Of a stretch of DNA of 64,000 nucleotides, positions 13,200 through 25,544 are shown in pieces. Under the pieces are notes generated by a model, which was given only the letters and a program-made list of their open reading frames with translations, was not told where the DNA came from and did no database searches. The first letter of the stretch is position 1. Each line of letters begins with the position of its first letter. The position numbers were made by a program, and so were the translations under genes. Source of the DNA: Monarcha castaneiventris obscurior (Eukaryota; Chordata; Aves; Passeriformes; Monarchidae); assembly GCA_026261815.1 (NCBI GenBank), contig JAMPIT010000566.1, positions 32,203,001 to 32,267,000 on the forward strand, written 5' to 3'.

Positions 13200-14300
13200 G
13201 CCTTATTGAAAGGGACGTAAGCCATACTTTTAATTTCACTGAATATATGGGATTTAAGAATGTACTTAAATGACTTTCCTGTTGCTCTCAGAGCTGAAGT
13301 CTTTGAAAATTAATGACTTAGATACCCAGGCAAAAAAAGGAAAAGGTTATTGATCTGTCATTTGTGAAGTCGGTAGATGAAAGATACCAGGCTGTTTTGG
13401 GTAGATCGCAGTCAAAGAGGAACTATTAAACCTCTCTTAATGAAAGTAATATGTATGAAAAACGGATTGCTGCCTATTTTCACTGACTGGAAAAAGAAAG
13501 TATGTTAAGGTGAACCTGACTATGGTCTTATATAATACCGACTGAATGCCGGTGAGGTAATGTACAGTTAAAAAAAAAAAAAGGTAAAAAAAAAGCTAGA
13601 CTAACCTCCAAAACTGCATTACAATGCATAATTTCCATTTCCAGAGAAACATTTCTTAAGATATATTTGTGTGGATCAAGAAAGTTATTGCTCTGGTATT
13701 GCCCTTAGGTAGCACATGCAGTAGTGTCATATTACCTCCAGGGACAGCTTGAACAATTGCTGCGCTTGTGCCTTTCTCCTTCAAAGACAGAAATTTGCAT
13801 TGAATTCAGATAAGGTTGCATCCTGAATGCAAATATGATCATAATTAATACAAGGCAGGGACAGGCATAGTAGTGCCCTGTTACGGTTGTACTGTAAAAT
13901 CCATTATGTTTATAGGAAGCTCCTGACAGAAATAGCTTGCCTTCTTAAATAGCACTAATGAAAAAGAGGACAAAAAGTCATTGATAAACCGCCACCACCC
14001 CTATGTCCTTGCAATATATTAGCCCAAAATAGCACATTGATGATGTATAAATCTATGGAATTATGATGGATAAACACGAAGGGTACAAAAGCATGCGTTT
14101 CCAAGGGCATTTCCATTATGCAACCCACTACGGTGAGTCAATAGACTTAATATGTCACTGTCTGATAATTAAAAGGGGAGGGTTACTAAGGACTTTTTAC
14201 TTTATTGATTTATCAACGTATCAATGGGAAATTAGCATATTAACAATTCTGACACCCAGAATTGTTTGTCTTTCATTAGAGTTTCTTGATAGCCAGGAAA
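13200..14300. promoter_or_regulatory. Candidate conserved noncoding region
   Basis: This repeat-free block carries a perfect octamer ATGCAAAT (13827-13834) close to TAATTAAT (13842-13849), and several further TAAT words. It also has scattered CpGs not typical of decayed AT-rich DNA, for example around 13540-13555, 14078-14095 and 14216. This texture resembles vertebrate developmental enhancers, but conservation cannot be assessed from one sequence. Confidence 0.25.
13569..13593. repeat. A-rich simple sequence
   Basis: Two A runs are separated by GGT. There is no evidence of a retroposed gene upstream, so I treat it as simple sequence and not as the tail of a processed pseudogene. Confidence 0.8.
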
Positions 14301-16429
14301 AGTTTCAGTTTCCTCTGACAGGTGCAGTGGTGAGTCTCTCAGCTGCTGTTCAAGTCAGTGGCAAAATTCCCATGGATATTGGAGCAAGATTTCTTGGAAT
14401 AAACTTGAGGTTGATGCTGTTACCTATGTCTCTTTTCTCCTAAAGACAAATTACCTTATCTCTGGGCCAGGAATCTTGGTGTTTATCCAGAAGATTCTTC
14501 CAATCACTGCCCTAAATCTTGCCCAGTGACAACCTGTCCATGTTCACTCCTGGTACTGCGATGCCTCGCAGCTCCTGTTGGCATTCACCTCACCTAGACT
14601 AGGGATGCCTGCAGGGCCTGCCCTGTGCCCACTGATCCATGTGAGCCCCAAACTTAATTCTGTAGGATCAGCATGGATCCATGGCCCCTTCAGGTACAGA
14701 GCTGCTCTTGATGGCCCAGTCTGCCTCAGTGACTTCTGCACTGTGCTGAGGCCCTGAAATGAGCTTAAATGAGCTTGATTTTGCTGTGGTTGCAGCCAAC
14801 CCCATGCAGTAAATGAAGAATGAACAGATTGTGGAGGCACTGCTATCAGCTGAATGGCAGCCTGTGGTGGCAGACTGACGTGGGGTTTTGGCAGGAGCTG
14901 CAGGAGAGAGATGTATGAGTAAGAAATTAATTGCTGGCCCTAGCAGATGCCATGTGCTTCATTAATAAGAGTTAACATTAGTAACACTAAATAAAGTAAT
15001 ATTAATCTATCAAATTTAGTTTTGAATAAATTTATTCAATTAAAAAATTAAATTAATTTGGGTTTAAAATAAAATTCTACAGAAGCTGGTGAGGCTTTAT
15101 GCAACTAATTTAAGGCATTCTGTAAGAACAAGGGCTCACAGCAGCAGCCTCAAGAGCAAATTTGATTTAATGCTTTCTAAGTATTATTTGCTTTCCCTCT
15201 GGCAGATATAATTAGTGTCTCCCTAACACCCTCAGAGTCTGATTTGCCTTAATTTAACATAAAATCATGAATCAATTATTTTTTAGCTGTGTCACATATC
15301 TATAATTCTGATCAAGAACAAGCTGTATGGAAGGAGCCTGAACTAGTAGGTAAATGCTGGGGCAGACTTTGCTTGCTATTTTTGTCTTTATATGTTTTTT
15401 GTTTCTTTCTTTTTTAACAGAAGGCTCATACTGGCACATCTTGATGTTTTGGGCAGTATTCCAGTGGAATTTAACTGGACTAGTTGCATAACTCAAGTGG
15501 ACACTCTTTGGTCCAGTCAGATCCATGTGTGCACTCAACATGAAAAAAGATTCACAGTTTCAGTATGTGCCTGGGCTTACAGTTTCCTGGAATTGAAACA
15601 ATAAACTCACCATCCTGTTCTGGTTTTTGCAGTTACCTGTCTTCACAACCCTGCCTGTTCTGATTAAACATCATTTGTTCTCCTAGCCCTTTGGACTGGC
15701 CTTTTCAGTATTTTTCATTTCTTATTTTTTAAATCTCCTTTGTGTGCTACAAGACGTTCTAGATAATCTGGTGAAAAGACAGGTGAGTGTCTCGCAACAG
15801 GAATAAAAGAACATAGTTCTTCCCTGACACACAATACAGGCAGCTTTCCGAGTGTTTTATTAGTGATGTGCACAAGCCAATGAAAAGCAATCAAGCCAGA
15901 CTGGCAATCTAAAACTGAAAAGAGAAGGGATCCAAGACTGCGCTATGCAAAATGCAAGCTGAAAAAAAAAGGGCTAATGCTATTTACATGTCCAAGAGCT
16001 GATTTAAGAAGGCCCCAAATTATTCCTTTTCAGAGATAGTGGAATTGTCTCATTAGTATGATGGTACCTAAAGTCTTTTCTTTTTGAAGCCACAGTTAGA
16101 ATTAAATAGTATCTTTTCTCTGCTGCGGCTGCAGTTCCTTTTTGATTCAGTATTTCATTTTCCCATGTTACATCTTACCCAATCAAGTTAAACATTTTAA
16201 TGCTTACTGATAGTACTGTATCCCACACTATTCTGTGAAGCATTTCAAGTTCAAGATGGGTTGATTATATTGTGGCAAAAGCCATTATTGTAGGAAGCTC
16301 TCTGGTAGACCACCACCAGTCATGGAAAGCATTTGTGCATGGTATTTCCAAGCAAGGGACTGTGTCTATGTCCCTGAATTAAACAGGCATCAAAATCTCT
16401 GGATGCTTGTGGGCCTGAAGTGGAACACT

Positions 16430-16462
16430 GAAGTTTGGGGAGTTTGGGGGGTTTGGGGGGAA
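16430..16462. repeat. G-tract minisatellite-like run
   Basis: The motif GTTTGGGG(GG) occurs three times nearly in tandem, with G runs of 4, 6 and 6 at 16437-16440, 16446-16451 and 16455-16460. It is purine-rich on the plus strand and might form G-rich secondary structure. A fourth long G run is lacking nearby, so a classical three-tetrad quadruplex is not assured. Confidence 0.8.
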
Positions 16463-16830
16463 GTCTTGTGAATCTTGCCATTTGCCAGAGCAGATGGAGA
16501 GTCAAGGAATGAGAGAAGCTCTTTGAGAGGGAAGGCACCTGGAGAAAGCACCACTGTCACAGCACAAGACCAAGGAAAGTCATGAACAACCAGCTCTTGT
16601 AGGGCACAGGTTTCTAAACGCTCATTTTCTTGGTTCTAAAGAGACTTAATATATCTGGCTTCTTTCAGCAAATCAAAGGGAAACCTGGCAAAATGAAAGG
16701 GGAGAGAAGTTGGATCTGTTGATTTTGTAGAGAACAGAGGGACTGAAGAATAATTTTGCAAAGAAGCGGCGTAGGAGCTCAGCAGGACTAAGCATTCGGG
16801 CCCGCAGGGCATGGTATCTCTGCTACAGCT

Positions 16831-17391
16831 ATGCACAGATGCTCTCCCTGTCACTCAGGCTGGAAAAGCCAGACAGCAGGCCTGGCATATGTACAAACGC
16901 CTGTGCTCAGTTTATTTAAATATATACTTAGAGGGTTTTGTGTACTGAAGTCTGCAAACTTTCTCTGTGCTACCACCGTGGTTTGGAGTGGAAGAAAGAA
17001 TGGATCTTGTCAAGATCCCAGCATTCTTGCGGTCTGGCTCTGCCCTGGGGAGCCCTGCAGATGGCCCTTGTCATCTGTGAGGGGACAAACCATCTTCCCA
17101 GCACGCCCCACACTGGCTCTGCCTGCTTGTCCGGATGCCGAGCCCTTGATGGGATGCAGGCTCACTTTGCTTCTGCTGCTGGGAGATGCTGCAGCTCATT
17201 TAAACCAACAGACTGCATGCAGAGCAGGCTGTAAGCAGGATTTATTTCCTTTCTACCTCTCCAGTTGGTCTTACATAGAGGGGTCTTTGTGCTCTGCACT
17301 CCTGTGCCTACAGGTGTGCTTGAAAATGTGTTCATACATTCAGTGGACAGAAAGCACAATATATCAGTCATCCGTGCTGGTCTACATTTAA
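16831..17391 (+). other. GC-richer segment with a 186-codon open frame, probably noncoding
   Basis: The frame runs from ATG at 16831 to a stop at 17389-17391. The product is cysteine- and leucine-rich and shows no domain I recognise. A second plus-strand frame of 98 codons overlaps it at 16938-17234 in another phase. A minus-strand frame of 69 codons overlaps it at 17162-17371. Openness in several phases at once suggests local composition and not selection. The segment is richer in G+C than its surroundings and could be an exon of a long noncoding RNA or an old unrecognised repeat. Confidence 0.2.
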
Positions 17392-17782
17392 GATACTGAG
17401 TGAAAGGAAAATATGTGTTAATGGCACAGTGTGTGGGAAAAAAAAGTAGGCTGTGATGACTAAAATACTACTTTGTCAAGAAAAGTAGCTACCCTATGAA
17501 ATATTTCATAATCCAGAGGATCTTCACAGATCTCAGTTTATCCCTCATCTCTCAAAATATTGTACATGTGAATCATCTGCTTAAGATATGTGTGATTCAA
17601 CTTGTGCTTGAACCTGTTCTTCACCTTGTCAGTTGCAATATGGACAGATTCCAGAGGAATAAATATATTCCAGAGTGGATATACCACAAATAATACAAAT
17701 TCTCTTGTGCTGAAATTTGACATAGGACATAATTTCCAGTAAAAATTCTGTTTATGGGATAAGGCAAAGAGAAAGCAAATTC

Positions 17783-17806
17783 TTTTTCTTTCTCTCTCTC
17801 TCTCTG
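17783..17806. repeat. (TC)n polypyrimidine run
   Basis: TTTTTCTTTC leads into about eight TC dinucleotides and ends before GTTTGTATG. The overlapping minus-strand frame encodes a run of Arg-Glu dipeptides, which is an artefact of the repeat. Confidence 0.9.
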
Positions 17807-18879
17807 TTTGTATGTACATATTTGGTCAAAGATTGTTTCCTGAATGACTGAGTCTTCTCTGACGGATCTCATAAACAAATGTCATTTTATATATAAAATT
17901 ATGTATTACAAAATTGTTCAAAGTGGCAGACTGGTTCTTTTTTTTTTTTTAAATAAAATCTGATTTTAATCATCACACTTTTTAAAATTTCAAAACAGGA
18001 CTTTGTATAGTCTGGGAAAAAACCTCCTCAATTGAGAGTTACAGAGCAAGACATTGTCTATGTTCTGTTGCCAACAAAAGAAACTTCTCCATGGTCAGAA
18101 AACATGTAGCCTTACTGAGAATGTAGTAGCATCCACATGCTTTAATGGGCATCTACCAGATCTTAACGGCAATGCTTATAAACTGAGTATAGTTTAGGAA
18201 ATATTATTATTATTATGAAATACATACACATACACACACACAAATACATATATATAAAGGACTATGTACAAAAAGATACTGCAAAACCATAATTTTTTCC
18301 TAGTTGCAACAGTGAATTGTGGCTGCTTTTCATGGGTAGTGACAAAATGGCAAGGAGGAGTATGAATCACATTAGGAGATGGAGAAACAGAGGTACTGTG
18401 AAACTGAGATATCTTTTTTCAGGCCCCTCACACACTGATGGAAGGTCTGAGGACAGTCTGTTTAAAAGCTTACATAAAACAGCTGCGGGTCAGAACATGC
18501 CCTGTATCACAAACCCCAAATCAGCAGGACTTTATTTTGTTCTATAGAATCTGGATGTATTTTTCATCATTTTGTTTTGATTTGAGGCCTCATGGTCAGA
18601 AAATAGAGAGTTATTATATGGTATAAATGTAATCAAAATAAAGTTTGAGATGCTGAATTTACCTTTAGGTCATTATCTACATGCTACAGGCTTAAGATAC
18701 TACAGGCTTGAGAAATGTTGTATTACAACAGTTATGGGGAGTCTTCCCTAACCAAGCCCCCACCTTGGGGATAAGCATGATTCCTTGCAAAGCTGTTTAT
18801 AGGAGTATGATCTGTGGCAGAACATTAGCCCCAGATACTGCACAATAGACTTAGCAAATAATCTGAGAAAATCCATTAT

Positions 18880-19200
18880 TATGATAGTTGTATTCTGGGA
18901 GTATAACTAAGAGCACATTCCTGTGTGATAATAAAAGTGCACATTAATACTGCGTTGTCAGCGGTGTGCAGAAAGGTTACCAACATCATGAGAGAGAAGA
19001 AAGGTCATCTTTCATTTGCACAAGTTGATTTTAATTAATCTGATTAATTTGCATATCCTGTTGTTTCTGGCAATAATGAATATTGAATTGTGCCAAACAT
19101 ATACTATGCATTTGATAGAGAGACCTTTGGCAGCTTCTCATCCAATGATTCAAAGCAACATGCTAAACCCTAACAACTGTTCCTTCTGTGATGTTTAGTG
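18880..19200. promoter_or_regulatory. Candidate conserved noncoding element
   Basis: The block contains a dense group of homeodomain words, TTAATTAATC (19031-19040) and GATTAATTTGCAT (19042-19054). The latter includes a perfect reverse octamer ATTTGCAT (19047-19054). There is no repeat signature or open frame of note. This is only a motif-based suggestion. Confidence 0.25.
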
Positions 19201-22200
19201 TGAACAAGAAAGATAAATTGCAATTTAACCAGGCTGGATAAATGAGCCCATTATCAAGGGTTTAGTTCACTGTCATTCTGAGATGACAGTTAGAGAAAGG
19301 ATCTGTACTTTACTTGGTATTACAAATAAGTCATCATTCCAGAATTTTTCAAACAGACCTCCATTTGGAATTAATAATTTACTTATTCCCTTTATCTTGG
19401 TACGTCTGGGCAACATTCTGCTGGCTGCACTATCAGCAGAAGCACAAACAAGCAAGACGCCTGTAGGAGTCCATTGCAAGGTCATGGAGAGCCATAAATC
19501 CACCCTTACAGTTTCCATGCTTGCATCACTTCCTTTCTTTGTCTGCCTGGAAGGATTGCTTGGGTAGAATTCACATGCTACAATAGACAAGTCACATAAG
19601 GATGGCTTTGAAAAATGGGTGCCACTCTGCCATCGCCATCATGATATGTAGCATAGATACTTGGAAAATTCTTCTCATTCCCCTCATTTTCAGCATGTCA
19701 GCAACTGCTAAGCAGTTTGTCTACGACCAGTCATGAAGGGTCCATGCTCTGTAGGAATCCCTTATGACAGGTTTATATGTTATCTGGGATTAAAAGAAAT
19801 GTCTGAATTTGTCCTCTGGAGGGAGCCTAAGTCCTGAGTCACGGGTTTGTTTGATTTTTTTCTTTAGTGAAACAGAGACCAACCTCTTCAATGAATTATC
19901 CAATTCCCAGAATGGTTTCTGGAATCAAAAAGAAAAAAACCTAGTGTTAAACTGACTGGAGGCAGTGCTGGCTGACGGATATATATCAGTTATTCAATGT
20001 CCAAGGCAGCTATCAATATACCCATCTCTCCATACCATGGACATTCATAGACCAAAAGCCATGACCAAAGCTGATGGGTGAATAAATACTTCTGACAGGT
20101 CCAGAAAATTGCATTGTAGATCAGGAAAATCTATGCCAGTAGAGGAAGTTCCTCAAATGGAAGCCATTACCAACAAATGCAGACATATAACATGTAGGCT
20201 TCCTTCAAGCAATCATTGTAGAATCTCTGAGTACTTACCACTATAAAGAAACTCTCATAATTCTTATAGCTTTGTACAAGTCTTTTAGGAATCTTGGATG
20301 GTCATTTTAATTATTGCTACTGAAAATTTTCCAAAGGAGAATTACCATTTTAACAGCTCAATCCTCCCACATCTTATGCACTATCTTTTACAAAGTTTCT
20401 TGGAAGGTTCTTTACAACCTTTCACCCTGAACCATCTTTCTGCACCCCAACAGGTAGCCAGGTTGACGTCTGAGTTGCAGGCACTGGGAGAATAACTGAC
20501 CCTTTAACCCGTGCATCGTTCCACAGCTGTAACAGAGAGCAGACTTGAAATTCACCTCCAGCGTGCTCTCCTGACTCACTACAAACAAATCAATCACCTG
20601 CTTGCCTTTTCCCTGAAATTACAGTCACCCCTGAAAGAAAAGGAATTTGCATACATTAGATCTTTTTTGGAGCTTGGCTTTATTACCCTGACAAGAACAT
20701 ACCATTTCTGGCTGTCACTTCTTGCACATTCAGCTGTAGATGGGTTTCCTAAAGGTCAAGTTATCTCATCTGAAAGAATATCAGTATGGATTGAAAAGCG
20801 TGTAAGAGCATAGCTGGCGTAGCTCTCCAGTGAGACAGCAAGGCTGACTGAAGCAGAATTCAGAGGTCGTTTTCTTATGGTATCAAAAATATGCCAAATC
20901 AGAAACCTGCAAAGCAGTGACATGGTGCAAGTCATTAATCTTTACAGAACGTTAGGAACTGGAATTAGGTGCTGGATCATGTGCCAAGTTCAGAAGGGCA
21001 ATACAATAATTAGTGTTCAGCAGAAACCATGAATAGTCCTTTCTCTCATCTTTCTCTGTGAATATCTGTAACAGAACATATGCTCAAGTGTACCTGCAAA
21101 AAAAAAAACCTCTCTGCATCAACCATGCTTCTTCAGTGCTTTGTATTCTCCAAGTCTCTGCCTTTCCTTGCTTTTTGCAGAACTGCAAGGATACAGGGAA
21201 ATCAATTCAAATCCTTACTCAAGACCATATGGAAGCTGAATACACATATACAACTATGGTTAGCCAGAAGGAGGGACTTTTTTCAAATCTTCAGCAAGTG
21301 CTGCCTGCAGGGCAGCATCCTAGTGGCAGTAGAAAGAGCAGCAGGTCATTCTTAAATGTTGCTTGATACCTGAACTTGGTCTCACTGACTTCAAGCATGA
21401 AAAGTAAATGAAATCTCTGTACACCACCACTACCTTTGTGATCTGAAAGGTCTCCTTGAGAGATTGAGATGTACTGATCAAAGAATCATTTAAGAGACAG
21501 AGACAATCAGAGTTCAGCTCTATTCTATGCCCAAGCTCCAGGTGAGGTTTGTCTACTTGATATATTTGCTCAACCCCACAATTTGAATCATGTAATTCCC
21601 ATCAGTGGACAATGGCAGCTGCTGAGAGTGGTCTTTATGAAATGGCAGTAGAAAAGCCATGCTGAAGAAGGAAGGTGCATAAAGCATTTTGTGCCAGCAT
21701 TTGGTTACCTCTACTGCTTTTTGTTGTCGTTCTGACAATTTCAGAAAACATTCAGTATAAAACATAAATATGTGATTTCTAGATATAATGTTGTATGACA
21801 TATAATTTTCACCCCTAACACATTTTTTTCTTGCCTTTTTTATTCCATCCAGTGATTGAAAAATTGTAGAACATATAGGAAATGCTTGCTTACTTTTTTT
21901 CAGAAATTCAGCAGTGATTCACTGGTGGGTCAGAATACAAAAAAAAAAGGAAGACGATGTCTCTTGAGTCAGGGATAACAAGTTGTCACTGTATGTGGTT
22001 CAACAGCAGTTGTGCTAGAAAGCAAACCCCAAGATTGTTATCAACATGGGAAAGGCTGCTTGAAAAGGGCAATACAGTGATATTTGAAATAACATCTCAG
22101 AACACTGTGTTTTAAGAAAAGAGTAAAACTGAAGTAATTTAATTATTATTGTGTTACTGTAAGAAAATGTAAGGATGTTGGACACAACAAAACACAAACT

Positions 22201-22379
22201 CTCATTTTATCAGAGGTTATGTAGAAACCTTATCCAGAGGAAAAGCTTTCTGAGTAGCAGCTGGTGTCTAGACTGCCTCTCCCTTCCCAGATTTTCCTGT
22301 TGAAATGCTGCAACCTTATTGATATAATTGCTCCTAAGCCTGATTTAATTCAGAGAAATGAAAAGGGAATGTTGGCAAG

Positions 22380-22720
22380 TTTCGCATTGCACAGATGAGT
22401 TTGGCCCAGAGGTCAGTAGGCCTGAAGCTAAGCATGCATTAGCATACTTTTTTCTGTACTAAGGCTGATAAATCCTCCAAAAATGGCTAATTTCCAACAT
22501 TTGGATATTTTTAGTGCATGATAAACCTAAAATAGATTTTATAACTTAAATGCCTGATGGCTACCAGGCCTGGTGATGTTTTGCATCTTTATATTTGCAA
22601 ACAATAAGAGAATATGGTTCTATTCATTCAGTATTTGTGGAATAGCTGGTTTAATACAGATTTAATGTAAAGCTGCCTATTTGTCCACAGAAAAGAACTT
22701 TGCTGTTTATTATTCATCAC
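22380..22720. promoter_or_regulatory. Candidate conserved noncoding element
   Basis: This non-repetitive block is rich in TAAT- and TTTGCA-like words and lacks recognisable repeats. It lies directly left of an AT microsatellite. The texture resembles vertebrate conserved noncoding DNA. No function can be inferred from the sequence alone. Confidence 0.2.
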
Positions 22721-22740
22721 TCTTTACTTAAAATATGGGA

Positions 22741-22771
<31 letters not shown>

Positions 22772-22815
22772 GTATATATAATAGTATATATAATAGTATA
22801 CAGTATATAATATGA
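22741..22815. repeat. AT-rich microsatellite array
   Basis: A run of about twelve AT dinucleotides (22741-22765) grades into imperfect units of the type TATATAATAGTA, repeated to about 22812. It is prone to length variation and to cruciform formation. Confidence 0.95.
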
Positions 22816-23339
22816 CAGTTATATGTCAGATGCATGGAACAGTCAATCGATCATGTTAAAAGACTCATTAAAAAGGATTGAGTTCTTAGCTTTGTGAAAA
22901 TCCAATTTGAATAAGCAAACCTTTAACACAGATTTGAAGGGATACGCCTTGTTTTCATGTTTTATATATTTCTGAAAGGCATTTCTGCTCTGTGACTGTA
23001 AAGCTTCTTTCTTACCCTCCTTAGAATAAACATTGCTGCACAAGTGCAGAGACAACCAAGTCATCTGCAGGGTGTCAAGAAAAATTGCCCCTATCCTTCA
23101 GGGTGATCCAACAGGGTATTTGCTCTATGGGATTGACTACCCAAATGGCTGCCTGGAGGGTGCTGAGAGCTTCAATGCTCAGTGAGGCACTTGGGCCTCA
23201 GTCTCCATTATCTTAATGCTGTTAGAATTGAATGCATCTTTAAAGTGAGCAGAGCTACTCTTTTAAAAGCATCTTTAAAGAAAGCTTGGACCCTGTGAGA
23301 AGATGGAGTATTTGGCACCCTTTAGAGTCGGTTTCCCCT

Positions 23340-23357
23340 CCATTTTTTTTTTTTTCT
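23340..23357. repeat. T-rich run
   Basis: This is a homopolymer-like T tract. A short (TC)n run follows at about 23655-23668. No gene or mobile element is attached to either. Confidence 0.85.
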
Positions 23358-25504
23358 GATTGTCACTTCAGCCTGAAAACAAGTTTATGCAGTTCCATAT
23401 GGAGATCATTTTACAGAGTTAGAAATTTATAAAGAAAATTGCAGAAGGGCCGGGAGCTTCAGAGATCAGGAGAGTCACAGCAGTGCTCCTGTATCACTCA
23501 CGGCGTGGTGCAGCAGGGGGTGCTGTCACATGCAATCCAATTTCTTTGGAAAGATGATGGAAGACAGGTTTTATCACACGCATGCCACTTTACTTCTCAA
23601 ATGCAAATATGGATCTCCATAATTTATAGCTTAGGTTTCTTTTAAAGTTTTTTATTCTCTCTCTCTCTGTGCAATTGTGTAGATATGCTGTCTGAGTAAT
23701 TGGAAGAGTGGAGCTTTTGTTTGGAAGAGGGATCTAGATTATGCTGGGAGGCTTCCAGTGACACAACACATTCTGATCATTTCAGCAATTTCCATTTCCA
23801 ATCATCACACGGAGAACTGTGCTCTCCACATACACAACAAGTCAGAAACCTTGCACAGGGGTTGTCTGTTTTCACTCACAGCAAGGATGGGCAAATCTGT
23901 TCAGATAGATCTGGAAGAAGTGTTTATCAAAAAACCTCAGTCAGCTCTGCATATAGCCAGTTGGAAGGTAGAGTTTCATCTGGTCCTTCTGCTAGAATTG
24001 CTCGGGGACACCTCATAAATCAGAGGAAGACAAGAGCTGTGTGCCTTGGATGGATCCCGCTTGTTTTAGCCATAGGCTGGGACAGGAAATCTGAAGGAAA
24101 TAGCACAAAGTGCTCTCAGAAAAAAATGATGATGCTCTCAGAAAATTAAGTCATTAGAAACATCCTACAAAATCTGTTCTTGTGACTTTTTCCATGGGAT
24201 TTTCAGAACAAAACCTTTTGAAAGCATGTATAACAGAGGAATTATATTGTAAATGAGTGGGAGGAATTTGTCTTCTAACAAACTGAGAATTGCTTCCTTG
24301 GCTTTCTTAGTAGCCTAGAACAAATTATCTGGGGCTTCATTTTCTTTCAGTAGAGCTGTTCCTCTCCTACAGCCAAAATAATCTATCTTCCTGGCTATAA
24401 GTATTGTGAGGAGGTTTAATGTGTATCTCTTCACTGATAAATAAATCCACCTTCTCTATAGGATCATGTACCCTCCTGATATGAGTCTTTTGTTTGAAAA
24501 GAAGGATGCTATTCATGGAATATGAAACTCTCAGAAATAGCACTGTGGTGTAGAAGCTGACCTTGAAAACAAGGACATCTGCAGCTTCCAGTAATGAGAC
24601 AACACATGACAGATGAAGGGAGTACCTGGAAAAATGGCAGGATGGTGAAGGATGGTTCATTTGCTGTCTCTGTGGAGCAGTTGTTGAGGTCAGCAGCTCA
24701 GCTGAGTTCTGGGGAGGAGGGAGATGTGGAGGAATTCAAAAGCCCATTGACACTCACTGTACCTGAAGAGAAGCCATTTTCTGTTTGCCTGTGGCTGGAG
24801 TCCAGCTGAAAATAAATTTGCTGATAAAAGGAAGCATTAAGTTACCTTCCTGGACCATCCACTTGCTGGTGCAGCATTGTTCTCAAAAAATAGACCAATT
24901 TCTGCTTTTTGCCATGACATAATTTTGGACCTTGGATGATTGTGCTTTTCAAGGAATTACCCATGGAAAAAAATCTTCAACCTTCTGACACGGCCAAATT
25001 TACGCCGACTATTGTATAACTATTTAGACAGCTATACTGCTAAAGATCATCTGATTCCTTTCTGCCCTTCAACAGTGTATTGCTGTTTTGGCTGCTGACA
25101 GCACATGGTATCCATAGACACAGACACAATGACCCCAGACATTGACCAGTTCTGGAGCTGAGGCAGCCAGCACGTAAGACCCCTGGCTAACCTTGGCTAC
25201 AGCACACAGGTCAGTCCAATAGGAAGAAGATACCAAGCCTTCCCTCACCTGCTTCCCTTATTCTTCCCTCGAGGGCCATCATCAATACAGACCTGATGCA
25301 CTGTGATCTGAGCAGCACGTGCCTTCTATGTTTTTCCCCTCTCAGGCATTTTTTACGTTAGTAATTCAGCTACATCATATCCCATACTATTTCTGATTTC
25401 AGCTCCAGCCTTAGAGAGGCAGAGGAACCCATTTCATTGGTGTTGCAGGAGTGCAGCTTCAGGATGCCCTGGAAGGCAGCCAGGGTGCTTCAGTGTGTCC
25501 GAGA

Positions 25505-25544
25505 AAGCCTTGAAGGACTAAAGCCTTGAAGGACTAAAGCCTTG
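25505..25544. repeat. 16-bp tandem repeat, 2.5 copies
   Basis: The unit AAGCCTTGAAGGACTA occurs at 25505-25520 and 25521-25536. A half copy, AAGCCTTG, follows at 25537-25544. It abuts the CR1 3' end that follows. Confidence 0.95.

Larger units (their letters stand above)
7033..16430. other. Repeat-poor noncoding DNA with possible conserved blocks
   Basis: No CR1 or LTR piece was recognised across about 9.4 kb. It contains a 17-bp tandem duplication (7877-7909), an (AT)n run near 11885-11905, a long-armed inverted repeat (11942-11988), an A-rich run at 13569-13593, and AT-rich blocks at 13200-14300. Those blocks have homeodomain- and octamer-like words and may be conserved noncoding elements. 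No open frame shows domain signatures, including the 126-codon frame at 14063-14443. Confidence 0.55.
17392..25504. other. Repeat-poor noncoding DNA with microsatellites
   Basis: No CR1 or LTR fragment was recognised. Simple repeats are a (TC)n run at 17783-17806, (ATT)n near 18200-18217, an (AC)n/(AT)n patch near 18225-18257, and a long AT-rich array at 22741-22815. Blocks at 18880-19200 and 22380-22720 may be conserved noncoding elements. The 149-codon frame at 23700-24149 overlaps another open phase and has no recognised domain. Confidence 0.55.

Noticed and set aside
13569..13593. A-rich run considered as a retroposed tail
   Set aside because: There is no retroposed body or target-site duplication upstream.
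17538..17878. Minus-strand frames with Arg-Glu repeats
   Set aside because: The dipeptide run comes from the (TC)n microsatellite at 17783-17806.
19273..19590. Open frames of about 100 codons on both strands
   Set aside because: They are mutually antisense with no domain. Neither has support beyond openness.
23700..24149. 149-codon plus-strand open frame
   Set aside because: It overlaps another open phase (23758-24018), has no recognised domain, and has no splice or family evidence. It is treated as chance.
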